From Flavobacterium psychrophilum (lineage in GTDB: Bacteria; Bacteroidota; Bacteroidia; Flavobacteriales; Flavobacteriaceae): a stretch of DNA of 9,343 nucleotides. The notes below the pieces were generated by a model, which saw only the letters and a list, made by a program, of their open reading frames with translations, made no database searches and was not told the origin of the DNA. The translations under genes were made by a program, and so were the position numbers. The DNA lies in contig CAMAWK010000087.1 in the NCBI GenBank assembly GCA_945861915.1, positions 1-9,343 on the forward strand. The letters run 5' to 3'. This document shows positions 1 through 6,592 of this stretch, in pieces (the stretch's first letter is position 1; each line of letters starts with the position of its first letter).

Positions 1-470
1 ACCCCTCTTCCACGATCCGTCATATCCAATCCTGTAGAGTGAACTTCAGAACCTATTACCAAAATGTTTTTATACATTCCTGTTTTAATATATTGATCTG
101 CTACTGAAATCGCATACACAAAACCCGAACATTGATTTCGAACATCTAAAGCTCCTATAGGCTTTAATCCTAAATCGCGTTGTACCAAGACACCTGGTCC
201 AGGAAAATAATAATCGGGACTTAAGGTCGCAAAAACAATAAAATCTATCTCATCTTTACTGATACCTGAGCGTTCAATGGCAATTTTGGCAGCTTTGACT
301 CCCATTGTGGTGGTGGTATCTTCGTGGCGAATAATATGTCTTCGTTCCTGAATACCCGTTCGCTCTTGAATCCACTCATCATTGGTGTCCATTATTTTAG
401 ACAAATCATCGTTGGTAACAACATTGTTAGGAACGTAAAATCCTAATCCCGTAATTTTTGAATGGTACAT
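1..470 (-). CDS. 3-oxoacyl-ACP synthase III (FabH/KAS III family), partial
   Basis: This is the N-terminal 156 codons of a thiolase-fold condensing enzyme; the rest lies beyond the left edge. FabH-type enzymes condense an acyl-CoA with malonyl-ACP in the cytoplasm to start fatty-acid chains, or make related ketoacyl products. The protein begins MYHSKITGLGFYVP and carries the family's early block NDEWIQERTGI (about residues 30-40). The nucleophile sits in NQCSGF, with Cys114 at bases 129-131. The catalytic His and Asn of the C-terminal half are not in view. The ATG at 468-470 is the only sensible start and has no Shine-Dalgarno sequence. The gene lies 122 bases downstream of the peptidase gene on the same strand, but a -7-like box in the gap suggests its own promoter. 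Flavobacteria often carry more than one FabH homologue. This copy is not beside other fatty-acid genes here, so whether it is the housekeeping fabH or a paralogue cannot be decided. Confidence 0.88.
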   Translation of the reverse strand, partial: MYHSKITGLGFYVPNNVVTNDDLSKIMDTNDEWIQERTGIQERRHIIRHEDTTTTMGVKAAKIAIERSGISKDEIDFIVFATLSPDYYFPGPGVLVQRDLGLKPIGALDVRNQCSGFVYAISVADQYIKTGMYKNILVIGSEVHSTGLDMTDRGRG

Positions 471-534
471 ATTTATAGAGTTGGTTAAAGGTTAGTTATA
501 TTGATTAAAAAATGAAATCAAAACAATAATATTT

Positions 535-542
535 CAAATTTA
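535..542 (-). promoter_or_regulatory. Candidate Bacteroidota promoter -7 box for the FabH-like gene
   Basis: On the minus strand these bases read TAAATTTG, a full match to the Bacteroidota consensus TAnnTTTG. A weak upstream match (TTTA instead of TTTG) lies 17 bases further upstream. Transcription would start near 528-530, giving a leader of about 60 bases before the ATG at 470. The box is AT-rich and could occur by chance, so this rests on motif and position only. Confidence 0.4.
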
Positions 543-592
543 ATTAAAAACAAATCAATTAAACCAATTACACTTCTACTATTCACTATTTT

Positions 593-2629
593 TTAGTTTA
601 CCAAAGGCAAAAAACTGAATTTTTTAGAGTAGTTCAACATTTGTTCAGCGAATGTTTTGGGTTGTTTGATTTCTATAGAAATAATTTCTCCTTTTGAATT
701 GAGTTTAGGAATCAATACTGGATTTACAAAACCACTATACGGAGCGGAAACAAATTTTTTGTTTCTTTCTAAAACTTCCGCATGTAATTTTTGATCCACT
801 TTCACACCATAATTTTCTACCAATGCTTTTCCTGATTCATAATCACCCTCCGATTTTATTCGTTGCACTTCTCTTAAAAGGTCACCAAATAACACATGTA
901 GTTTCTCATAATCGGTGATATTAAAATAGGTTTTTCCGTCACGAGTAATTTTTTCAATTACATTCTCTGATTTTCCTTTTTCAAAAACCCAAGTACTTAC
1001 CCATTGACGATTTCTCATGTGCGATTCTTCGACATTTGAACCTAACTCTAATCGAATTAATTGTGTCATTAATCCGTTTCTAATGTAACTATCATAGGAT
1101 TCCATTCCCAGTTTTTTCCAATCATCAACGAATCCAAATTCTTGTAATTTAGGGTCATAAGCATAATAAAGTGCTACTAAGTCAGCCCTTCCCTCTTCAA
1201 GAGTTGAGGCATAACTTTTTAAAGTTTCTTTTGTAGTTCCAACTCCAGGATTAATTTGCCCCGAAGCATGACCCACTACTTCATGCAATGCGGTGTGCAA
1301 TTTGTCGCCCACTTCACCGTATTTTATAGCTAATGCAATTTCTTCTTCGTCATGGGCAAATTCCTGTAATCTTCCTTTTGCTCCTGAATTGATATAAGAA
1401 TCGTTTATATTTCCTAATGAAACCGATTTTGAACCATGGGCAGCTCGAATCCAATCAGCATTAGGAAGGTTTACTCCAACGGGAGTTGAAGGTGAAGAAT
1501 CGCCCGATTCGCCAGCAACAATGACTGTTTTATAAGACACACCAACTACATTTTTCTTTTTATGCTCAGGAATAAGTGGAGAATTATCCTCAAACCATTG
1601 GGCGTTTTTTGAAATAATTTCCATTTTGGCAGACATTTCAAAATCTTTTATTTGAACAATATTTTCATACGCTCCTTTAGTTCCCAATGGATCACTATAG
1701 ACTTCAACAAAACCATTGATGTAGTCGATATTCCCTTCTGTGGCCTGTAACCAAGCAATATTATATTCATCCCAAGTTTTTAAACTTCCAGTTTTGTAAT
1801 AACTAATAAGTAAACCTATCGCATCGGCTTGTTTTTTGTTTTCGGCTACTGTTTTGGCTTTTTCTAACCAATAAATAATTTTATCAATTGCAGCTCCATA
1901 CATTCCGCCACTTTTCCAAATTTTCTCTTCGAGTTCGCCTTTGCTGTTTCTAATTATTTTTGAATTTAACCCAAAAGAATAAGGTTTATTAGCATCAGGA
2001 CTTGTCTTTTTTGCATAAAAATCATCCACTTCTTTAGCTGTGATTCCTTTATCATAAAAATTAATTGCAGAACCTTCTAGCAAGCCTTTTGACTCATCGA
2101 GATTTACTTTTTTCGCATCTTTATCATTAAAAATAACGTCTACTATTGCAGTTGAAAGATTGGTTTTGGTAGCTTTCAATAATTGATTGAAATATACTTT
2201 AGAAAATAGAGGACGTATTTTATCATTTGAATAATGATGATGAATTCCGTTAGAAAACCAAACTCTTTTTAGATAGATTTCAAAGTTTTTCCAATCATTT
2301 GATGTTTTATTTCCTTTGTAATTTTGATAAATAGTTTCTAATGCTTTTCTGATTCTTAAATTGTATTTATAATGCTGATCCCAAATAATATCTCGCCCAG
2401 AAGTACCCGCTTGTGTTAGATAATAAACTAATTTTTGCTCTTTTAAAGTTAAATTGTCCCAATTTGGTATTTGATATCTTAACACTTTTATATCTGCAAA
2501 TTGTTCGACTACATACTCAAAAGAAGAGGATTCTTTTATTTTTTCATTCGATTTTGGATTGATTTGCGCATTACAAACCATTGATACAGCAAAAGCGATA
2601 AAAATTCCGATTTTATTTAATGTTTTCAT
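593..2629 (-). CDS. Secreted dipeptidyl-peptidase III-like zinc metallopeptidase (M49 family)
   Basis: This 678-residue protein is a zinc exopeptidase of the DPP III type, a family that removes dipeptides from the N-termini of short peptides. The diagnostic zinc motif HEVVGH is at residues 449-454 (bases 1268-1285); it is the hexapeptide HExxGH form peculiar to M49, not the usual HExxH. The second motif, EEGRAD at 478-483, supplies the further zinc-ligand Glu (E479 by analogy with EECRAE of human DPP III). SHMRNRQ, with His537, resembles the conserved substrate-region His block. Length is close to that of bacterial M49 enzymes. The N-terminus MKTLNKIGIFIAFAVSMVCN is a Sec signal with probable cleavage between A21 and Q22, so the enzyme should be periplasmic or exported. 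I chose the ATG at 2627-2629; an in-frame TTG at 2641 would add four residues ahead of the signal peptide. The gene is divergent from the SRPBCC gene. The exact peptide substrates are unknown. Confidence 0.88.
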   Translation of the reverse strand: MKTLNKIGIFIAFAVSMVCNAQINPKSNEKIKESSSFEYVVEQFADIKVLRYQIPNWDNLTLKEQKLVYYLTQAGTSGRDIIWDQHYKYNLRIRKALETIYQNYKGNKTSNDWKNFEIYLKRVWFSNGIHHHYSNDKIRPLFSKVYFNQLLKATKTNLSTAIVDVIFNDKDAKKVNLDESKGLLEGSAINFYDKGITAKEVDDFYAKKTSPDANKPYSFGLNSKIIRNSKGELEEKIWKSGGMYGAAIDKIIYWLEKAKTVAENKKQADAIGLLISYYKTGSLKTWDEYNIAWLQATEGNIDYINGFVEVYSDPLGTKGAYENIVQIKDFEMSAKMEIISKNAQWFEDNSPLIPEHKKKNVVGVSYKTVIVAGESGDSSPSTPVGVNLPNADWIRAAHGSKSVSLGNINDSYINSGAKGRLQEFAHDEEEIALAIKYGEVGDKLHTALHEVVGHASGQINPGVGTTKETLKSYASTLEEGRADLVALYYAYDPKLQEFGFVDDWKKLGMESYDSYIRNGLMTQLIRLELGSNVEESHMRNRQWVSTWVFEKGKSENVIEKITRDGKTYFNITDYEKLHVLFGDLLREVQRIKSEGDYESGKALVENYGVKVDQKLHAEVLERNKKFVSAPYSGFVNPVLIPKLNSKGEIISIEIKQPKTFAEQMLNYSKKFSFLPLVN

Positions 2630-2663
2630 TTTTAAAGACAATTATTGGTTTTTATTTATTTAA

Positions 2664-2671
2664 CAAATATA
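2664..2671 (-). promoter_or_regulatory. Candidate Bacteroidota -7 box for the M49 peptidase gene
   Basis: On the minus strand these bases read TATATTTG, matching TAnnTTTG at every fixed position. It sits about 35 bases upstream of the chosen ATG, so a start site near 2657 would give a leader of roughly 28 bases. No clear TTG -33 element is present at the usual 17-19 base spacing, so the call rests on the -7 box and its placement in a divergent gap. Confidence 0.42.
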
Positions 2672-2766
2672 TGTTTATTTGGAATATTTATAACATTTTC
2701 ACTTTGACAAATTTATAATTGCCATTTTAAAACTCATGCCAAATTTGTAATTTTAAATAGTAAAGA

Positions 2767-2795
2767 TTGTGATATTAATAAAATTTCTAACTTTA
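2767..2795 (+). promoter_or_regulatory. Candidate Bacteroidota promoter for the SRPBCC/GyrI-like gene
   Basis: A TTG at 2767-2769 and TAACTTTA at 2788-2795 (one mismatch to TAnnTTTG) are separated by 18 bases, the spacing expected for the Bacteroidota housekeeping sigma factor. Transcription would start near 2801, about 10 bases before the ATG at 2811. If correct, it excludes the in-frame GTG at 2769 as a start, because that codon would lie in the promoter. Confidence 0.42.
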
Positions 2796-2810
2796 CAAAA
2801 AACAAAAAAA

Positions 2811-3911
2811 ATGAGAATTTTAAAATATTTATTCCTTCTGCTATTGCTTAGCTTGGTTGCATTGACAATTTTTGTTGCAACTTTAAAAGGAGAATTTACA
2901 ACAGAAAGAAGCAGAGTCATCAATTCACAAAAATCAACAGTTTTTAGTTATGTAAAAGATTCCAAAAATTGGAAAGAATGGAATTCATGGGCAGTTGAAG
3001 ATTCGTTAATGGATATTAATTATTATCAAAATGGAGATTTATCTTGGAACGGCAAAGAATTTAATGGCGATATCGAAACCATGAAATGCATTCTAAATGA
3101 TAGTATTTCTCAAGAAATGAATTTTAATGGTAATTCCTCTGTAGGAACAATGCGTTTCAAAGATACGTTGAAAGGAACTAAAATATCTTGGAAAACAACG
3201 GTAAAACTTGGTTTTTTGAATAAAATCCGAGCAACATTAAATGGAAATATTCAAAATGAAGTTATATTAATGTTGGAGAAAAGTTTAGCTAATTTAGATC
3301 GAAAATTAGATTATGAAATTAACACTTATACGGTTAAACTAAATGGGGTTTCCATTAGACCCGAATGTTTTTATCTTGAACAAACTTTTACGAGTGAATT
3401 TTCTAAAGTGAGAAAAAATTCAGAAATAGTTTTTAATAAAATCACTACTTTTTGCAAACAAAACAAAATTACGATTACAGGAAAGCCATTTTTAATATAT
3501 AATACCTATGATATCGAGAAGGAATTGACTAAAATATCGATTTGTATTCCTATTAAACAAGAGATTTTCATCACAGAAGGAAGCGAAATTCTTTCGAAAA
3601 AATTAAGATCACTTCCAGTCATAAAAGTAACAATGACAGGTGATCATTCGCATATAAAGAAAGCATTAGACAAAGCAAACGCTTTTATTAGAGAAAAACG
3701 ATACATAAAAAACACTGTTTACTCGCATTTTGAAGTTTTTGTTTCCGACAAATCAAAAACTAATAATCCATCGAAATGGATTACCGAAATTCAAATACCA
3801 GTTCATCCAAAAGGAATTGCAGGTTTGCAAAATACACCACAAGAAACGGCAAAAGATAGTATCACTGAAGAGCCTAAAATAGAAGAAGAAATGAATCCTG
3901 AACTAAATTAA
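2811..3911 (+). CDS. Membrane-anchored SRPBCC plus GyrI-like two-domain protein
   Basis: This 366-residue protein has an unknown role but clear parts. Residues 3-23 form a hydrophobic segment starting MRILKYLFLLLLLS, most likely an uncleaved anchor because it is followed by LKGEF rather than a typical cleavage site. Residues about 31-165 resemble the START/polyketide-cyclase (SRPBCC) fold, including FSYVKDSKNWKEWNSW and GTMRFKD, a hydrophobic-ligand cavity fold. Residues about 172-335 resemble the GyrI-like or AraC-effector-binding fold, a small-molecule-binding module. The last 30 residues are a Pro/Glu/Lys-rich low-complexity tail. I chose the ATG at 2811 over the GTG at 2769 because it starts directly at the anchor and lies after the candidate promoter. 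The sigma-factor gene follows after 58 bases with no obvious promoter between, so co-transcription is possible. Related two-domain proteins are common in Bacteroidota. Ligand and partner are not known, and the domain calls are from sequence feel, not a profile search. Confidence 0.75.
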   Translation: MRILKYLFLLLLLSLVALTIFVATLKGEFTTERSRVINSQKSTVFSYVKDSKNWKEWNSWAVEDSLMDINYYQNGDLSWNGKEFNGDIETMKCILNDSISQEMNFNGNSSVGTMRFKDTLKGTKISWKTTVKLGFLNKIRATLNGNIQNEVILMLEKSLANLDRKLDYEINTYTVKLNGVSIRPECFYLEQTFTSEFSKVRKNSEIVFNKITTFCKQNKITITGKPFLIYNTYDIEKELTKISICIPIKQEIFITEGSEILSKKLRSLPVIKVTMTGDHSHIKKALDKANAFIREKRYIKNTVYSHFEVFVSDKSKTNNPSKWITEIQIPVHPKGIAGLQNTPQETAKDSITEEPKIEEEMNPELN

Positions 3912-3925
3912 TCTGCCCAGATTAA
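3908..3925. repeat. Perfect palindrome at the end of the SRPBCC gene
   Basis: TTAATCTG and CAGATTAA are exact inverted copies separated by CC. The left arm contains the stop codon of the SRPBCC gene (3909-3911). No T-tract follows on the plus strand, so it is a poor intrinsic terminator. It could be a weak attenuating hairpin or a protein-binding site upstream of the sigma-factor gene. Confidence 0.5.
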
Positions 3926-3969
3926 ACCATATCAAATTATTGAACTCTAATAGAAGTAAATAGTTAATC

Positions 3970-4512
3970 TTGCAAGAAGAAGCAGCATTTATTTTAGAAT
4001 TATTAAATCCAAAAACGCAAAATCAGGCGTTTCAAAAACTCTTGATGCAATATCAAAAACCGCTTTACAATCACATTCGTACTATTGTAATAAGTCATGA
4101 TGATGCAGATGATGTTTTGCAAAATACGTTTATTAAAGTGTTTCAATATTTAAAAACGTTTAAAGGCGAAAGCAAACTATTTTCTTGGATGTACCGAATT
4201 GCAACAAACGAAGCGCTGACTTTTTTAAAACAAAAAGGGAGATTAAATAATATTTCTTCGGAAACAATTCAAAATAAAGCAATTGAAAATCTAAAATCGG
4301 ATGTTTATTTTGATGGAGATGAAATTCAAATTAAGCTGCAAAAAGCCATTCTGCAATTGCCCGAAAAACAACAATTAGTCTTTAAAATGAAATACTTTCA
4401 AGAATTAAAATACGAAGAAATATCAGAAATTTTAGGAACTTCGGTAGGTGCTTTAAAAGCATCTTATCATCATGCCATAAAAAAAATAGAATCATTTGTT
4501 ATAAAAGATTAA
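3970..4512 (+). CDS. ECF-type RNA polymerase sigma factor (sigma-70 family)
   Basis: This 180-residue protein has the two-domain layout of extracytoplasmic-function sigma factors. Region 2 covers about residues 22-90, with DADDVLQNTFIKVF (45-58) and FSWMYRIATNEALTFLK (71-87), the core-binding and -10-recognition segment. Region 4 covers about 118-175, with LPEKQQLVFKMKYF followed by the helix-turn-helix around YEEISEILGTSVGALKASY. It should direct RNA polymerase to a dedicated promoter set. The start is unusual: a stop codon lies at 3961-3963 and no ATG or GTG occurs before 4045, where starting would remove the first 25 residues, including the family-like EAAFILELLNPKTQ segment. TTG at 3970 is therefore the best start. 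The gene is followed, on the same strand, by a single-pass membrane protein and a secreted small protein, which together look like its anti-sigma and sensor partners. Confidence 0.9.
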   Translation: MQEEAAFILELLNPKTQNQAFQKLLMQYQKPLYNHIRTIVISHDDADDVLQNTFIKVFQYLKTFKGESKLFSWMYRIATNEALTFLKQKGRLNNISSETIQNKAIENLKSDVYFDGDEIQIKLQKAILQLPEKQQLVFKMKYFQELKYEEISEILGTSVGALKASYHHAIKKIESFVIKD

Positions 4513-4516
4513 ACCT

Positions 4517-4531
4517 TAGATTAATAATCTA
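4517..4531. repeat. Palindrome between the sigma and putative anti-sigma genes
   Basis: TAGATTA and TAATCTA are exact inverted copies around a single central A. The site lies wholly in the 34-base gap before the putative anti-sigma gene, with an A-rich run after it. A hairpin would have almost no loop, so a dimeric-protein operator or chance in AT-rich DNA are the likelier readings. Confidence 0.4.
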
Positions 4532-4546
4532 GTCTAAAAAACACTT

Positions 4547-4963
4547 ATGAAAACATTAAAATTAGAAAACAAGCCAAAAATAGAAACAGGATTTATAACT
4601 CCTGAAAACTATTTTAAAAATTTCTCTTCAAAAATACTGCTGGAAATAAATCAAGAAAAAAAACCAAAAATAATTCCATTCTATACAAAAAGAAAAATTT
4701 GGATTTATGCAGTTGCGGCAGTATTTGTAGTAGGATTAATGATTCCTTTATATACTTATTTAGAAAATCCAATGTCAAAAATAGACGATAAATCATTAGA
4801 AAATTACATTGTTTATTCTTCATCAATATCCGAAGATGATTATACTTATTTACTTGATGATGAAGATATTAAAAAAATAGATATAGAAATAAATGTCGAA
4901 GACAAAACAATTGAAAACGAACTAACCAATAATGCCGATTTAGAACAATACTTTTTAAACTAA
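4547..4963 (+). CDS. Single-pass membrane protein, putative anti-sigma factor
   Basis: This 138-residue protein has a cytoplasmic-type N-terminus of about 50 residues, one membrane helix at about 51-71 (IWIYAVAAVFVVGLMIPLYT), and a strongly acidic C-terminal region of about 65 residues. The N-terminal stretch FITPENYFKNF resembles the short 'PExYF' segment seen at the start of many small Bacteroidota membrane proteins encoded next to ECF sigma factors. Position and topology suggest that it holds the upstream sigma factor inactive through its N-terminus and receives a periplasmic signal through its acidic tail. It has no recognisable zinc-binding anti-sigma motif (HxxxCxxC) and no enzymatic motif. 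It begins 34 bases after the sigma gene and ends 6 bases before the sensor-like gene, so all three are very likely one operon. The anti-sigma role is an inference from gene order and topology, not from a catalytic or binding signature. Confidence 0.7.
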   Translation: MKTLKLENKPKIETGFITPENYFKNFSSKILLEINQEKKPKIIPFYTKRKIWIYAVAAVFVVGLMIPLYTYLENPMSKIDDKSLENYIVYSSSISEDDYTYLLDDEDIKKIDIEINVEDKTIENELTNNADLEQYFLN

Positions 4964-4969
4964 AATACC

Positions 4970-5425
4970 ATGAAAAAAAATAACTTAACTCTATTATTAC
5001 TATTCTTATTTTCAATTATTTCGTATGCTCAACCAAGAATTAAAGAAAAAAGAGAGCAAATAAAAGCGCTTAAAGTAGCTTTTATCACAAATGAATTATC
5101 ACTAACTTCAGAAGAAGCTGCCGCTTTTTGGCCTCTTTACAACGCTTACGATAATAAACAAATGGAAATAAGACATAAAAAAATTAAATCTTTTATGGAT
5201 AAAATGGATAGAGATGGAATCGATACTATGTCCGAAAAAGAAGCGGCACTAGTTTTGGCGCAATCCGAAAGTATTGATGAGGAAGTTTTTTTGAATCGAA
5301 AAAAATTCATCAACAGCCTTAAAGGAGTACTTCCGTCTGTAAAAATCATCAAACTAAAAAGATCTGAAGACGATTTCAACAAAAAACTATTACAACAGTA
5401 TCGCGAAAAAGGACCTAGAAATTAA
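4970..5425 (+). CDS. Small secreted sensor-like protein of an ECF sigma module
   Basis: This 151-residue protein has a clear Sec signal peptide (MKKNNLTLLLLFLFSIISYA, cleavage before Q21). The mature part is charged and largely helical. Residues 45-60 read LTSEEAAAFWPLYNAY, a motif characteristic of small Bacteroidota periplasmic proteins found beside ECF sigma factors, and reminiscent of the helical hairpins of the Spy/CpxP/CnrX group. A second conserved-looking block, LPSVKIIKLKRSEDDFNKKL (121-140), resembles the C-terminal end of those proteins. I infer that it works in the periplasm, binding a metal, misfolded protein or other envelope cue and passing it to the membrane protein encoded immediately upstream. 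It contains no cysteine in its mature part, and no His/Met-rich metal cluster stands out. The gene starts 6 bases after its neighbour's stop codon and is followed by a 161-base gap with a new promoter, so it is probably the last gene of the operon. Confidence 0.75.
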   Translation: MKKNNLTLLLLFLFSIISYAQPRIKEKREQIKALKVAFITNELSLTSEEAAAFWPLYNAYDNKQMEIRHKKIKSFMDKMDRDGIDTMSEKEAALVLAQSESIDEEVFLNRKKFINSLKGVLPSVKIIKLKRSEDDFNKKLLQQYREKGPRN

Positions 5426-5550
5426 TATTTTTAAGTGGCGAATTTATTCTAAACAAAATCAATCTGTTTCTTCGTTAATAAAAAACTCCTTCCTTATTGG
5501 GCGATAGTAAATAATGATGATTTAGATTCGCAAATACAGTTATTATCCTT

Positions 5551-5558
5551 TACTTTTG
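5551..5558 (+). promoter_or_regulatory. Candidate Bacteroidota -7 box for trxB
   Basis: TACTTTTG matches TAnnTTTG at all fixed positions and lies 28 bases before the trxB ATG. A partial -33 match, TTCG at 5527-5530, is 20 bases upstream, slightly wider than usual. The rest of the 5426-5586 gap holds no other feature I can support, and no clear terminator for the preceding operon. Confidence 0.5.
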
Positions 5559-5586
5559 TGGCGTTAATTTTTATACTAAAAACGCT

Positions 5587-6531
5587 ATGTCTGATACAAT
5601 CGAAAAAATAAAATGCTTAATTATAGGTTCAGGTCCTGCTGGTTATACTGCTGGAATATACGCTGCTAGAGCTAACATGAATCCTGTTTTATATCAAGGA
5701 ATGCAACCCGGCGGACAATTAACTACTACCAATGAAGTAGAAAATTTTCCAGGCTATGTTGATGGTGTAACTGGGCCAGAAATGATGATACAGCTTCAAC
5801 AACAATCACAGCGATTTGGCACTGATGTTCGTGATGGCTGGGCAACAAAAGTAGATTTCAGCGGAGACATTCACAAAGTTTGGATTAATGATAGTATTGA
5901 ATTACACTGCGATACAGTCATCATTTCTACTGGTGCTACTGCTAAATATTTAGGATTACCCTCTGAGCAACATTATTTAAAAATGGGTGGTGGAGTTTCT
6001 GCTTGTGCTGTTTGTGATGGATTTTTCTACAGAAATCAAGAGGTTGTTATTGTTGGTGCTGGAGATTCAGCTTGTGAAGAAGCACATTATTTGTCAAAAC
6101 TTTGTAAAAAAGTAACTATGTTGGTTCGAAGTGAAAAATTTCGAGCTTCAAAAATCATGGAAGAACGTGTTCGAAAAACCGAAAACATAACTATTCTAAT
6201 GAATCATGATACCGTTGAGATTTTGGGAGACGATCAAGTAGTTACAGCTATAAAAGTGAAAAATAAAACTACTGGAGAGATTTTCGACATTGAAGCAACT
6301 GGCTTTTTTGTTGCTATTGGACACAAACCAAACACAGACATTTTTAAAGAATTCCTTACTTTGGATGAAACTGGTTATATTATCAATGAGCCTGGCACTT
6401 CAAAAACAAATATTAAAGGTGTTTTTGTAGCTGGAGATGCTGCAGACCATGTGTATCGTCAAGCCATTACTGCAGCGGGAACAGGATGTATGGCTGCTTT
6501 AGATGCAGAAAGATATTTGGCTGCTTTATAA
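5587..6531 (+). CDS. trxB: Thioredoxin-disulfide reductase
   Basis: This 314-residue flavoenzyme has the usual length for low-molecular-weight bacterial thioredoxin reductase, which uses NADPH to reduce thioredoxin in the cytoplasm. The order of motifs is complete: the FAD-binding GSGPAG (14-19), PGGQLTTTNEVENFPG (41-56), the redox-active disulfide CAVC (Cys140 and Cys143, bases 6004-6015), the nucleotide-binding GAGDSA (157-162), and the second FAD motif GVFVAGDA (278-285) followed by RQAITAAGTGCMAALDAERY. The active site is CAVC where E. coli has CATC. The NADPH 2'-phosphate segment reads VRSEKFR (180-186) where E. coli has HRRDGFR, so two of the three Arg remain. The gene has its own promoter and ends before a strong hairpin terminator, so it is probably monocistronic. 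Confidence 0.96.
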   Translation: MSDTIEKIKCLIIGSGPAGYTAGIYAARANMNPVLYQGMQPGGQLTTTNEVENFPGYVDGVTGPEMMIQLQQQSQRFGTDVRDGWATKVDFSGDIHKVWINDSIELHCDTVIISTGATAKYLGLPSEQHYLKMGGGVSACAVCDGFFYRNQEVVIVGAGDSACEEAHYLSKLCKKVTMLVRSEKFRASKIMEERVRKTENITILMNHDTVEILGDDQVVTAIKVKNKTTGEIFDIEATGFFVAIGHKPNTDIFKEFLTLDETGYIINEPGTSKTNIKGVFVAGDAADHVYRQAITAAGTGCMAALDAERYLAAL

Positions 6532-6555
6532 GATTTTAAAATATTTTATTAAATA

Positions 6556-6592
6556 AATAAAGCCTGAAATTTAATTAATTTCAGGCTTTATT
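6556..6592. terminator. Bidirectional intrinsic terminator between trxB and the SDR gene
   Basis: A perfect 16-base inverted repeat, AATAAAGCCTGAAATT (6556-6571) and AATTTCAGGCTTTATT (6577-6592), encloses a 5-base loop. The core GCCTGAAATT stem is stable, and the flanking AT runs give U-rich tails in both directions (TTTATTCTATT on plus; TTTATTTATTTAATAAAA on minus). It serves the convergent trxB and SDR genes. The right arm includes the SDR stop codon. Confidence 0.9.

Noticed and set aside
2567..2575. Lipoprotein reading of the M49 signal (SMVC)
   Set aside because: Met at -2 and Val at -1 do not fit a lipobox (L-[AST]-[GA]-C); cleavage at A-Q two residues later is the better fit.
2630..2641. 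In-frame TTG start four codons upstream of the M49 peptidase ATG
   Set aside because: The ATG at 2629 opens directly into a normal signal peptide; the TTG adds MSLK ahead of it with no ribosome-site support.
2769..2810. In-frame GTG start adding 14 residues to the SRPBCC protein
   Set aside because: The GTG overlaps the candidate promoter, and the extra residues place a charged stretch before the membrane anchor; ATG at 2811 is simpler.
4614..4826. Minus-strand open frame of 70 codons
   Set aside because: It lies wholly opposite the putative anti-sigma gene, is rich in Phe/Leu from antisense A-tracts, and shows no motif.
5146..5382. Minus-strand open frame of 78 codons
   Set aside because: Antisense shadow of the sensor-like gene; Ser/Leu/Phe-rich, no start context or recognisable domain.
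5426..5550. Search for a terminator or small RNA after the sensor-like gene
   Set aside because: I found no stable inverted repeat with a T-tract in this stretch, and nothing resembling a known RNA or riboswitch.
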